From positions 9,002-73,001 of the forward strand of contig CAWUUH010000042.1 of the NCBI GenBank assembly GCA_963925735.1: DNA of 64,000 nucleotides. The letters are read 5' to 3'. Made by a program: the position numbers and the translations under genes. Positions 8,470 through 17,298 of this stretch are shown here, piece after piece (the stretch's first letter is position 1; every line of letters begins with the position of its first letter). This DNA is from UBA4582 sp013204195 (GTDB lineage Bacteria; Pseudomonadota; Gammaproteobacteria; Pseudomonadales; Azotimanducaceae). The notes beneath the pieces were generated by a model. The model was not told the origin of the DNA. It did not search any database and was given only the letters and a program-made list of their open reading frames with translations.

Positions 8470-9375
8470 GTGCAGCCTATTAAAGAATTGTTAACCCCAG
8501 AAGAATTTCGCCAAGTCACTCAGCGCAGTAACTGGCGCGGCGCCAGCATCGTCGCCTTTGATTGGCTAGTGATTATTCTCACCTTTGTTCTGCTTGCCAA
8601 TTACCCAAACCCGGTCACTCTATTGGTGGGGCTTTTTGTCCTCGGTGCCAGACAATTAGGCCTGGGTATCGTCGTTCACGAGACTGGCCATCAGTCATTA
8701 TTCGCCTCAAGTCGATTGAATGATTTTGCTAGTAAATGGCTCTCGGGATATTGGGTGTTCTCCGACCGCAAGAGCTATATGAAAACCCATTTAAAACACC
8801 ATCAGGCTGCCGGCACCAGTGATGATCCTGATGCGCCTAACTACCAGGCATACCCTATCAGTCGCACTAGTCTGAAACGCAAAGTCATTCGCGACTTGAC
8901 CGGCCAACTAGGCTGGCGAAGAGTTAAGTCAATCTACCGCGGCATCAGCCGCCTGAATGAATTCAAGCCCGAAGTTCGAGAATATATGATTCGTAGTATC
9001 GGCGTTAACTTGGCGCTGCTGGCCATTCTTACCGCCTTCGGTCACGCCTGGCTTTACTTAGTTTGGGTTCTAGCCTTTATGACAAGCCATATGTTAGTCG
9101 TTAGAATTCGACAAATTGGCGAGCATGCCGGGGTACCCAACCTGTTAGACCAAGACCCACGCCAGAACACTCGAACACTGTATCTCAACCCGCTAGAGCG
9201 CTTTTTGATCGCGCCCCACCAGGTGAGCTATCATCTCGAACATCACATGCTGGCGTCAGTGCCCATTTATCGCCTGCGGACACTGCACAATATATTGTTG
9301 AACAAGGGCTACTACCAAGACGTGAAGTTCGAGCATGGATACTTCAGCCTGTTGAAAAATGTGACTTACGCTTGA
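8470..9375 (+). CDS. Membrane fatty-acid desaturase
   Basis: Di-iron membrane desaturase that would introduce a double bond into an acyl chain using O2 and an electron donor. Three histidine boxes are present: HETGH (70-74), HLKHH (107-111) and HLEHH (255-259). Hydrophobic segments lie near 28-65 and 175-200. The GTG start at 8470 is supported by GGAG 11 bases upstream and follows the PaaX-type gene by 20 bp, so the two are probably cotranscribed. Length of 301 is at the short end for the family. Sphingolipid or carotenoid (CrtR/ketolase-like) members share the boxes, so the substrate is not settled. Confidence 0.85.
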   Translation: MQPIKELLTPEEFRQVTQRSNWRGASIVAFDWLVIILTFVLLANYPNPVTLLVGLFVLGARQLGLGIVVHETGHQSLFASSRLNDFASKWLSGYWVFSDRKSYMKTHLKHHQAAGTSDDPDAPNYQAYPISRTSLKRKVIRDLTGQLGWRRVKSIYRGISRLNEFKPEVREYMIRSIGVNLALLAILTAFGHAWLYLVWVLAFMTSHMLVVRIRQIGEHAGVPNLLDQDPRQNTRTLYLNPLERFLIAPHQVSYHLEHHMLASVPIYRLRTLHNILLNKGYYQDVKFEHGYFSLLKNVTYA

Positions 9376-9460
9376 GGCAAGCGCTTTAAAGCCAGGGACA
9401 TACCGCAAAATCGATCGGTTACAGCAACGGGCCTGACCCTGATCTATAGCAACCTGGTTT

Positions 9461-9487
9461 GGGGACGGGGGGTTTGGGGAGGGGGGG
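9461..9487 (+). other. G-quadruplex-type G tract
   Basis: Four runs of 4, 6, 4 and 7 guanines (9461-9464, 9467-9472, 9476-9479, 9481-9487) are separated by loops of 2, 3 and 1 bases. This is an intramolecular four-tetrad quadruplex motif. It lies 85 bp past the desaturase stop in the convergent gap with csrA, and would be in the G-rich form on the desaturase transcript. Confidence 0.7.
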
Positions 9488-9600
9488 CTTGTAGTTTGTC
9501 GCAGACCCCGTTGACAAGCTTGACCGCGACTGGCGTTACGTCAAACAGGGCATTACCGGCAGGACTTACACGCGCTCAGCCTGTCGACTGATCGACCGCT

Positions 9601-9650
9601 AGTCCGATTAGTCCGATTGCGTTACCCCAATCGCGTTACCCCAATCGCGT
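9601..9650. repeat. Two short tandem arrays (9-bp and 14-bp units)
   Basis: AGTCCGATT occurs twice head to tail at 9601-9618. It merges into two and a half copies of a 14-bp unit AATCGCGTTACCCC ending at 9650, just 20 bp beyond the csrA stop. No gene or terminator is evident between 9376 and 9670 apart from these and the G tract. Confidence 0.75.
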
Positions 9651-9670
9651 CAAAAGGGCGCTCGTCAAAA

Positions 9671-9871
9671 TTACGCTTCTGATTCGCCTTCTATTTCGGA
9701 ATCTTCGCCTTCGGCCTGAATACGCTGGTAAATCTCTTCACGGTGAACAGCAACATGTTTCGGCGCATCAACACCTATCCGCACCTGATTACCTTTTACA
9801 CCCAAGACGGTTACCGTGACTTCGTCACCGATCATCAGGATTTCGCCAACTCGCCGCGTTAATATTAACAT
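9671..9871 (-). CDS. csrA: Carbon storage regulator CsrA/RsmA
   Basis: Dimeric RNA-binding protein that binds GGA in hairpin loops, usually over ribosome sites, to repress or stabilise mRNAs. The N-terminus MLILTRRVGEILMIGD is the family signature, and VRIGVDAPKHVAVHREEIY is the core RNA-binding and dimer region including the key Arg44-type residue. The 66-residue length is normal, with an acidic tail. It sits downstream of lysC on the same strand, a Pseudomonas-like order. A possible sponge RNA for it is described at 23303-23475. Confidence 0.97.
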   Translation of the reverse strand: MLILTRRVGEILMIGDEVTVTVLGVKGNQVRIGVDAPKHVAVHREEIYQRIQAEGEDSEIEGESEA

Positions 9872-10110
9872 CGGAACCTCCGGTTCACGCTACCACCACA
9901 ATTACTTCTACACATTCTGGCTTTCGCATCACGCGAACTGAATAAGCCGATTCATTAAACTATCGAGCGAATTGGAGCTATCGCCGACTATTTTTTACTT
10001 TAATCGAAAAACAAACTATTTACTGGCCTTTTTTGATGCCGCCCGTCCTTGAGCATGCTCTTTAGCCTCGCGTTATGCTGCCAGCCCGACGAAGATATTC
10101 GTCTAGAAAT

Positions 10111-11328
10111 TCACTCAAGCTCGAATGCTGCATGCAATGCTCGCACCGCCAACTCTAGATATTTTTCGTCAATCACCACAGAGATTTTGATTTCCGAAGT
10201 CGATATCATTTGTATATTGATGGATTCTGAGGCCAGCGTGCGGAACATTTTCGTTGCGACCCCCGCATGAGAACGCATACCAACACCGACCAAGGACACC
10301 TTGGCAATTTTATTATCACCACTAATTTCTCTGGCATCGATCTGGGTGGCCACATTTTTCAGAACTAACAACGCCTGATCGTAGTCGTTTCGACTGACGG
10401 TAAAGGTAAAGTCTGTACTCATGTCAGCAGCGACGTTCTGAACAATCATATCTACTTCAATATTGGCATCACTGATAGGCCCGAGGATCTTTGAGGCAAT
10501 ACCCGGGATATCCTTGACACCCATGACAGTAAGCTTGGCCTCATCTCGGGTGAATGCGATACCGGAAATAATCGGTTGTTCCATACCTGAATCATCCTCA
10601 CTCGTAATTAGTGTGCCTTTTGAGTCGTTAAAGCTCGAGAGCACGCGAATTGGCACCTTGTATTTGCTGGCAAACTCCACCGCACGAGTATGCAGAACTC
10701 CGGAACCGAGGCTCGCCAGTTCCAGCATTTCCTCAAAGGTCAGTCGTTCCAGACACCGAGCGCTGTCGACAACTCGAGGGTCTGTGGTGTAGACACCGTC
10801 CACATCAGTATAGATCTGACATTCGTCAGCACCTAATGCCGCCGCCAAAGCCACAGCTGTTGTGTCTGAACCACCCCGCCCTAAGGTCGTGATACGGCCT
10901 TGCTCATCAACACCCTGAAAACCCGCAACGATAGCAACGACGCCACTGTCCAGGCCTGCCTGAAGCCGTTCGCACTCGATATCGAGAATGCGCGCCTTGG
11001 TGTGTGACGAGTCTGTCAGTATCTTGACTTGACCGCCGGTGTAGGAACGCGCACGGCAGCCCTGATTGACCAGCACCATTGACAGCAATGCGGTGGTCAC
11101 CTGCTCACCAGTAGACAGCAGCACATCGACTTCACGAAGGGTTTCCGGGGTAACGCCGACCTGACGCGCCAAATCATCCAACCGATCGGTCTCGTGACCC
11201 ATGGCAGACACAACCACGACCACATCATGACCTTTTTCACGGGTCGCGATAATTTTTCGAGCAACGTTGTCGAGATGAGCGACGGTCGCGACCGAAGTCC
11301 CACCATATTTTTGAACGATTAAAGCCAT
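10111..11328 (-). CDS. lysC: Aspartate kinase
   Basis: Phosphorylates aspartate, the first step to lysine, threonine, methionine and diaminopimelate, and so feeds the dapC/D/E genes at the other end of the window. The N-terminal kinase domain opens with VQKYGGTSVA and includes GRGGSDTTAVALAAAL. Two C-terminal ACT domains (about 265-405) are the usual allosteric sites. Monofunctional and 405 residues, as in pseudomonads, where lysine plus threonine inhibit. Lies between alaS and csrA on the same strand with 170-bp and 239-bp gaps, so probably separately promoted. Confidence 0.95.
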   Translation of the reverse strand: MALIVQKYGGTSVATVAHLDNVARKIIATREKGHDVVVVVSAMGHETDRLDDLARQVGVTPETLREVDVLLSTGEQVTTALLSMVLVNQGCRARSYTGGQVKILTDSSHTKARILDIECERLQAGLDSGVVAIVAGFQGVDEQGRITTLGRGGSDTTAVALAAALGADECQIYTDVDGVYTTDPRVVDSARCLERLTFEEMLELASLGSGVLHTRAVEFASKYKVPIRVLSSFNDSKGTLITSEDDSGMEQPIISGIAFTRDEAKLTVMGVKDIPGIASKILGPISDANIEVDMIVQNVAADMSTDFTFTVSRNDYDQALLVLKNVATQIDAREISGDNKIAKVSLVGVGMRSHAGVATKMFRTLASESINIQMISTSEIKISVVIDEKYLELAVRALHAAFELE

Positions 11329-11498
11329 ACAAAGTGCCGAGCGTAAAACGTTAACAGTGAGGCCAAGGCTACCAACTCCTAAGCGTCACATCCAATTTTA
11401 AGACCTTTATTGCTTCCCATCAGCGATTCATCATTTGCTGCCTGACCCGTTGACGGAGCAACCATTCTAGCCGCTGAAACCCAGCAGAAACAATCGCT

Positions 11499-14099
11499 TT
11501 AGCCCAATAGTTGATCCAAATACGGCGTCACTGAAGCCAACGCAGTAGCCAGCCCTTGGGGCTCAGTACCACCAGCCCTGGCCATATCCGGTCGACCGCC
11601 GCCCTTTCCACCGACTTGAGTGGCAACATGATTAATTAGCGTACCGGCGTTAACACGCGCCGTTAGATCCTTGGTGACGCCTGCGATCAGGGCCACCTTG
11701 CCGTCAGTGACACAGGCCAGGACGACAACCCCTGATTGCAATTTGTTCTTCAACTGATCCAATACGTCGGGCAGCGCTTTCGGATCGCTGCCGTCCAGGT
11801 CCTTCACGATCACCTTGACGCCGTGGATCTCGATAACCGCTTCGACCAGATCACTGCCGGCGCCACTCGCCAGCTTCATCGACAACTGAGCCACTTCTTT
11901 CTCGAGCTTCTTATTTTGCTCCAGCAGCGATCGCACCTTACCCAGTATGTTGCCCTGGTCTGCGCGTAACAGCGCGGCGGTCTCCGCCAGCGATGCTTCC
12001 AGGCCTTCGATGCGCTCTAGCGCGCGTAAGCCAGTGACGCCTTCAATACGACGAACCCCAGACGCGATACCTTGCTCTGTAACAATCCGAAAAATCCCAA
12101 TATCTCCGGTTCGACTGGCATGTGTACCGCCGCACAATTCAACGGAGAATCCTTCACCCATGGTCAAAACTCGAACCTGTTCGGAGTATTTCTCACCAAA
12201 TAAGGCCATGGCACCTTTCTCACGGGCGGCTTCAAGGTCCATGATCTCGGTCTCAATCTCAGAGTTACGCTGAATCTGCTCATTGACAATACGTTCGATC
12301 TTGCGAATTTCTACTTGGGTCATCGGTTCGAAGTGCGAGAAATCAAATCGAAACCGCTCCGCATCGACCAATGAACCACGCTGGTTGACATGCTCGCCGA
12401 GCACCAATTTGAGCGCAGCGTGCAGTAGGTGCGTCGCCGAATGGTTCAGTCGAGTCGCATCGCGTTGGAGTCGATCAACCTCTGCGCTCAACACATCACC
12501 CATCGCCAGGGACCCCTCGATCAACTTACCCTTGTGCAAAAAGGCATTGCCAGCCTTGATGGTATCTACAACATCAAACACCAAACCATTTGCTAACAGC
12601 CGACCACTGTCACCGACCTGACCACCAGATTCCGCATAGAAAGGCGTACTATCAAGCACGACAACCCCTTCATCATCAGCTGTCAGTGAATCTACCGCGC
12701 TGTCCCCAAGAAACAACGCCACCACTTTGCTTTCGCCGTGCAAGCTACTGTAGCCAACAAACTCGGTGGTCGAGTCCACCTGATAACGAGCGATATCCAC
12801 AGCACCAAATTTACTCGCTGCACGGGCTCGCTGGCGCTGCGCTTCCATAGCGCGTTCGAACCCGAGCATATCCAATTGCAGATCGCGTTCGCGGGCAATA
12901 TCGGCGGTCAGGTCGGTGGGGAAGCCAAACGTGTCATACAGTTTAAAGACCACATCGCCTGGAATCTCATTCCCCTTGAGCGTACCGATCGCCTCGGTGA
13001 GAATGCGCATACCATGATCCAACGTCAGCTCGAATTGCTGTTCCTCCTTCAGCAAAACGCGCTCGATCTGAGCTTGAGTCGCACGTAACAGAGGATAGGC
13101 ATCGCCCATTTGCTCTACCAGACAACCCACCAATTGATGAAAGAAGGGCTGCGTTGACTGCAGCTTATGTCCATGCCGTAAAGCGCGACGAATGATCCTG
13201 CGCATGACATAACCCCGTCCTTCATTGGACGGCAAGACACCATCGGCAACGAGGAACGCGGCAGCTCGAATATGATCGGCAATGACCTTCAGCGAGGGAT
13301 TCTGCAGATCAGTACAGTTCAGCAAACTCGCGGTTCTGTGAATAAGCGCCTGGAACAAATCGATATCATAGTTGGTATGCACATCCTGCAACACAGCGGC
13401 CAGGCGCTCGAGACCCATACCTGTATCAACACAGGGCTTCGGTAACGGTGTCAGGGTGCCGTCAGCAGACCGGTCAAACTGGGTGAACACCAGGTTCCAA
13501 ATCTCAATGTAACGATCTAATTCGCCGTCAGGGCTGCCAGGCGGTCCGCCCGGCACTGACGGGCCGTGGTCCCAAAAGATCTCTGAACTGGGACCACAGG
13601 GTCCTGTATCACCCATGGTCCAAAAGTTATCATCGTCACCCAGCCGCGTGATGCGCTTAGGATCAAAGCCAATGTGATTAACCCAGATTGCCTCGGCCTC
13701 ATCATCATCCGTATGCACCGTAATCCAGAGACGTTCAGGCGGCAGTTTGATCACTTGGGTCAGGAACTCCCAGGCAAACTCGATAGCTTCTTTCTTGAAG
13801 TAATCACCGAAACTAAAGTTGCCCAGCATCTCAAAGAACGTATGGTGGCGAGCGGTATAGCCGACGTTATCGAGATCATTGTGCTTGCCACCAGCCCGAA
13901 TACAACGCTGACAAGTGGTCGCCCGGGTGTAGCCGCGGTTTTCACGAAACGCCAGCGCTTCCTTAAACTGAACCATACCGGCATTCGTAAATAACAGCGT
14001 CGGGTCGTTGTCGGGCACTAAAGAGGAGCTATCAACAATCGTGTGGCCTTGGCTGGCAAAATAATCCAGAAACGCCTTACGCAATTCGCGGCTATTCAT
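11499..14099 (-). CDS. alaS: Alanyl-tRNA synthetase
   Basis: Charges tRNA-Ala and edits mischarged Ser/Gly. The catalytic class II domain opens with RKAFLDYFASQGH and contains TCQRCIRAGGKHNDLDNVG. The editing domain has both zinc-site elements, HSATHLLHA and CGGTHASRTGDIG. A coiled-coil and the Gly-rich C-Ala domain (GGKGGGRPDMARAGG) close the protein. The 866 residues are full length. The Lon-like gene ends 108 bp upstream, so it may be read from that transcript or its own promoter. Confidence 0.98.
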   Translation of the reverse strand: MNSRELRKAFLDYFASQGHTIVDSSSLVPDNDPTLLFTNAGMVQFKEALAFRENRGYTRATTCQRCIRAGGKHNDLDNVGYTARHHTFFEMLGNFSFGDYFKKEAIEFAWEFLTQVIKLPPERLWITVHTDDDEAEAIWVNHIGFDPKRITRLGDDDNFWTMGDTGPCGPSSEIFWDHGPSVPGGPPGSPDGELDRYIEIWNLVFTQFDRSADGTLTPLPKPCVDTGMGLERLAAVLQDVHTNYDIDLFQALIHRTASLLNCTDLQNPSLKVIADHIRAAAFLVADGVLPSNEGRGYVMRRIIRRALRHGHKLQSTQPFFHQLVGCLVEQMGDAYPLLRATQAQIERVLLKEEQQFELTLDHGMRILTEAIGTLKGNEIPGDVVFKLYDTFGFPTDLTADIARERDLQLDMLGFERAMEAQRQRARAASKFGAVDIARYQVDSTTEFVGYSSLHGESKVVALFLGDSAVDSLTADDEGVVVLDSTPFYAESGGQVGDSGRLLANGLVFDVVDTIKAGNAFLHKGKLIEGSLAMGDVLSAEVDRLQRDATRLNHSATHLLHAALKLVLGEHVNQRGSLVDAERFRFDFSHFEPMTQVEIRKIERIVNEQIQRNSEIETEIMDLEAAREKGAMALFGEKYSEQVRVLTMGEGFSVELCGGTHASRTGDIGIFRIVTEQGIASGVRRIEGVTGLRALERIEGLEASLAETAALLRADQGNILGKVRSLLEQNKKLEKEVAQLSMKLASGAGSDLVEAVIEIHGVKVIVKDLDGSDPKALPDVLDQLKNKLQSGVVVLACVTDGKVALIAGVTKDLTARVNAGTLINHVATQVGGKGGGRPDMARAGGTEPQGLATALASVTPYLDQLLG

Positions 14100-14207
14100 T
14101 GGGTCTACTTCGTATCGAATTCAGGACGGGTAAAGATACAGAAAAAGCCTCGAAGACTAAACCATGGAATGCTTAAAGACGGTAATTTAGGTAGGTTTTT
14201 CGGTATT

Positions 14208-16598
14208 TTAGTCAGAACCACGATGACTTTTGGCGATTTTCCAGTATTCGTGCGCGCGATGCTGGGCAATGGCAAGCACACTGTCTTGAGTATATTCGTG
14301 ATCGAGCGCCTCGCCAGGCGCTCGATCAAGCAAAAGCCCGAGCGCCTGATAGATATTCGATACGGCATAAATCATAAACTTGCCCCTTTCTACGGCTTCA
14401 AGCACGTCATCTCGGAGCATCATTTCTTGCGCATTCGCAGCTGGGATAATCACGCCTTGGGTGCCTGTTGCGCCCACCGTCTGGCAAGCCTCAAAAAAGC
14501 CTTCGATTTTCTCGCTAACGGCACCGATGGGTAAAATATTGCCTTTTTGGTCCACGGCGCCCGTCATGGCCAGGTCCTGTCGAATCGCCAAGTCCGTCAG
14601 CGCGCTGATCAAACAGCAAATTTCTGCGCCAGATGCCGAATCGCCATCGATACCGCCGTAGGTTTGCTCAAAGGCAATTGACGCCGAGAACGCCATGGGG
14701 TGTTGTAATCGTAGAAGGAATCGCAACAAGCCGGACAAGATGAGAAAACCTTTGGTGTGGACGGCGCCAGATAATTCTGACTCGCGCTCGATATTCACTG
14801 CGCCAGCGCTTCCGGGACCGATAGAAGCAGTAATTCGCGTGGGAAAGCCATAAATCAGTGGCCCAGCCGACGTCACTGCTAAACCATTCATCTGGCCGAC
14901 AACCTTACCTGCCACATCTATGCGCAGGCTACCTTCTGCCAACAAACGCTTGAATCGCCGTGCAGGGATTTCAGCTCGGCGGCGGCCCTGCGTAATACTG
15001 AGCACAATATGTTTGGCATCGACGATCGGGTCACCATCACGGCGGGCGATAAAAGAAGCCTCTCGAGCAATATCCGCGATCCGACTAAAACGGCTAGTCA
15101 GACGACTCTGCTGCGCACAGATTCTCGCCCCCTGTTCGATCAGACTGGCTACAGCCGCCGCCGTAAAGGCCAGGAGCTGATCATTTTCCGCCAGCCGCGC
15201 GATAACATTGGCATACGCCGAAAAGCCTGCGGGATCACGGCTTAATGTATCACTGAAATCTGCCAGCACCTTGAATAACTGCGCAAACCTTGGCTCGTAC
15301 TCATCCAACAAAAAATATACCGTCGGATCACCGACCAGCACCACCTTGACATCAATTTTGATGGGTTGGGGCCTTAGCTGCGGCCCGCCCCAAAGACCTA
15401 GCGGATCTGGGTTGTAGACTTCTAACAGCCCGGTTTTAAGTGTCCGCAGAAGCATTGCCCAAGCACCAGGCTCGGAAAGAATCTCTTGCGCTTCAATAAT
15501 CAAATAGCCGCCATCGGCTTCGAGGAGCGCACCCGGTTTAATCATCAGGTGATCTGAATGCGTCAGCAGTGTAGTGACGGTAACGTCTCGATCGATTTGA
15601 CCAACCAGGTTGATCAACGTGGGGTTAGTTAGGCTAATCACCGGGAAAGGCGCATCAGTAGTGTGACTTGTCACTAAATTTACTCGGTATAACCGCGAAA
15701 AATCGACCGTTTCACTGGGCTCTCGAAGCCGATGGGTGACCAAGTCAGTGACGATCTCGTCGAGAAAGCCCAGGACACTGGCGATATTGAAGGTGCGAGT
15801 CAGCGCCGCTATGCGGGCGCCGACGAATTGACGGGCCTCCTGAACAATCAAGTTCTGCCATGCCTGCTGATGCTGTAGCTGGACCTCTCCAATACTCTGA
15901 CCCAGGTCGGCAAACTTCAATTCAAACTCAGCGACCTTCTTCGACAACGCTTTGATCTGGTCAGCCGTCAGAAGTCCATCACGGCGCATTTGCTCGAGTT
16001 CGTCGTAGGGCACAGGCTTCTTATCGATGACTGGCAAAATCACCGGTAACATATTTTGACCCATGGTTATAGGCACCATCGCCAGCCCAGCTTGGTGCAG
16101 CGCTTCATCAAAAGGACTGCCAATTCGCTGAATTTCTTCCTGGGTGGCTGATACCAAACGCTTTTGTTTAGATTTAACGAGATCGGAATTCAGATAGGCG
16201 GGCAACTCCACTTCGACGAACGTCGCGAACTCATCCATCGCTTCTGTAAAAGGTCGACCCATACCCGTAGGCAGGTCCAACAATTTAGGCTGATCTGGCT
16301 GCGCGAAATTATGCACATAGCAATGGTCGGGCACTTTGATCGCGCCCTTCGCGGTTTCGGCAATGATCTCGTGGATAAGCGCTATCCGACCAAAACCAGA
16401 CAGGCCACGAACGAAAACATTGTTGCCCGGCACCCGGCTATCCAAACCATACCTGAGCGCCTCAACGGCATCAGGTTGACCCAAAATACGATGTTCCGGA
16501 TGCAATTCCGCGGTCGTATTAAATCCGAGAACCTCCGGATCGCAGCGCCAGCGACAATCTTTGACGCCCAGCGCTAAAAGCGGAAAGTTTTTGGCCAT
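14208..16598 (-). CDS. Lon-like ATP-dependent protease (LonB/YcbZ type)
   Basis: Cytosolic AAA+ serine protease resembling the YcbZ/LonB-like branch, without the classical Lon N-domain. An AAA-32-type ATPase spans about 40-510 and includes ALLEADGGYLIIEAQEIL. A C-terminal Lon protease domain has the Ser-Lys dyad, Ser in GDSASGAEICCL and Lys in GAVSEKIEGFF. The phosphate loop reads GLSGFGRIAL, where the usual Lys is Arg, as is common in this branch. Length of 796 is typical. It starts 21 bp after the stop of a small coiled-coil gene, so the pair is probably an operon. Its natural substrates are not known from sequence. Confidence 0.88.
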   Translation of the reverse strand: MAKNFPLLALGVKDCRWRCDPEVLGFNTTAELHPEHRILGQPDAVEALRYGLDSRVPGNNVFVRGLSGFGRIALIHEIIAETAKGAIKVPDHCYVHNFAQPDQPKLLDLPTGMGRPFTEAMDEFATFVEVELPAYLNSDLVKSKQKRLVSATQEEIQRIGSPFDEALHQAGLAMVPITMGQNMLPVILPVIDKKPVPYDELEQMRRDGLLTADQIKALSKKVAEFELKFADLGQSIGEVQLQHQQAWQNLIVQEARQFVGARIAALTRTFNIASVLGFLDEIVTDLVTHRLREPSETVDFSRLYRVNLVTSHTTDAPFPVISLTNPTLINLVGQIDRDVTVTTLLTHSDHLMIKPGALLEADGGYLIIEAQEILSEPGAWAMLLRTLKTGLLEVYNPDPLGLWGGPQLRPQPIKIDVKVVLVGDPTVYFLLDEYEPRFAQLFKVLADFSDTLSRDPAGFSAYANVIARLAENDQLLAFTAAAVASLIEQGARICAQQSRLTSRFSRIADIAREASFIARRDGDPIVDAKHIVLSITQGRRRAEIPARRFKRLLAEGSLRIDVAGKVVGQMNGLAVTSAGPLIYGFPTRITASIGPGSAGAVNIERESELSGAVHTKGFLILSGLLRFLLRLQHPMAFSASIAFEQTYGGIDGDSASGAEICCLISALTDLAIRQDLAMTGAVDQKGNILPIGAVSEKIEGFFEACQTVGATGTQGVIIPAANAQEMMLRDDVLEAVERGKFMIYAVSNIYQALGLLLDRAPGEALDHEYTQDSVLAIAQHRAHEYWKIAKSHRGSD
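14300..14327. repeat. 28-bp perfect palindrome inside the protease gene
   Basis: Twelve-base arms GATCGAGCGCCT and AGGCGCTCGATC flank a CGCC loop, within the last 40 codons of the Lon-like gene. Perfect arms of this length are unusual inside coding sequence. The message would form a strong hairpin about 90 bases before the stop, possibly affecting read-through to alaS. Confidence 0.75.
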
Positions 16599-16619
16599 GC
16601 CGTAACTTCTCGGTTTGCT

Positions 16620-16886
16620 TTACTGCTGTCGCAGACGTAGCTTGACTCTTTGATAGGCCGTACTGATCTCATCAACAATGATAGACAATGTGGTTTTGGC
16701 CTCACTCGCTATCTCGCCAGTCCCCTTCTTAAGCTCGTCGAACTTTTTCTGCGCGACCGCATACCGTTCTTCCAACTCTTCCCATTCGTCACGCAACTCA
16801 GCCTTCGCCAAATGCATCTGCACGCGCAGTTCGTCGCGCTCGGTCTTAAGCTCTTGCCACAAATTTTCCAACTTCTCATTGTCCAT
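16620..16886 (-). CDS. Small coiled-coil protein, function unknown
   Basis: An 88-residue, strongly charged protein. Residues 5-55 form a nearly continuous coiled-coil heptad pattern rich in Glu, Lys and Leu. A short Gly/Thr hinge (KKGTGEIAS) follows, then a second amphipathic helix ending in Arg-rich VKLRLRQQ. No signal peptide or membrane span. It lies 21 bp upstream of the Lon-like protease on the same strand, so a structural or adaptor role with that enzyme is possible but only inferred. Confidence 0.75.
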   Translation of the reverse strand: MDNEKLENLWQELKTERDELRVQMHLAKAELRDEWEELEERYAVAQKKFDELKKGTGEIASEAKTTLSIIVDEISTAYQRVKLRLRQQ

Positions 16887-17084
16887 CTATCACACTCCAT
16901 TAAACGAACGATTAGCACATGAGGCCCAGGAAATGGACATCTCCTTCGCCACGAAAACGGTACATTGCCATCTGGCGACCCAGTCTGGGCATTCAACCTG
17001 TCTGCCTATTTATAGGGCGACGACCACATGGAGGCCACATTCAGATAAAGACCAGGCGAACCACCAAAGCAACCAACAGATACC

Positions 17085-17150
17085 CTCTAAACAATCTCTA
17101 AACAATCTCTAAACGATCTCTAAACGATCTCTAAACGATCTCTAAAAAAA
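17085..17150. repeat. 11-bp tandem array, six copies
   Basis: Units CTCTAAACAAT (two), CTCTAAACGAT (three) and a decayed CTCTAAAAAAA lie head to tail, in the 412-bp gap 16887-17298 between the coiled-coil gene and the globin-like gene. The gap holds no other feature I can support. The ordered change from one variant to the next suggests growth by local duplication. Confidence 0.85.
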
Positions 17151-17298
17151 ACATAAACCAACCTCAAATTGACGCAACCGCGCACCCTAAGTAAATTGGC
17201 AGGCAGACCTGCAAGGCCAGAAACACAGCACTCAAGAAGTCTAAGGATTTAAGGGCAACAGGCTATTGATCTGGGTCAGCCGCCAACACAACTCAAGT

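Noticed and set aside
16650..17112. Plus-strand frames opposite the coiled-coil gene
   Set aside because: Antisense to a coherent coiled-coil protein and running into an 11-bp tandem array.
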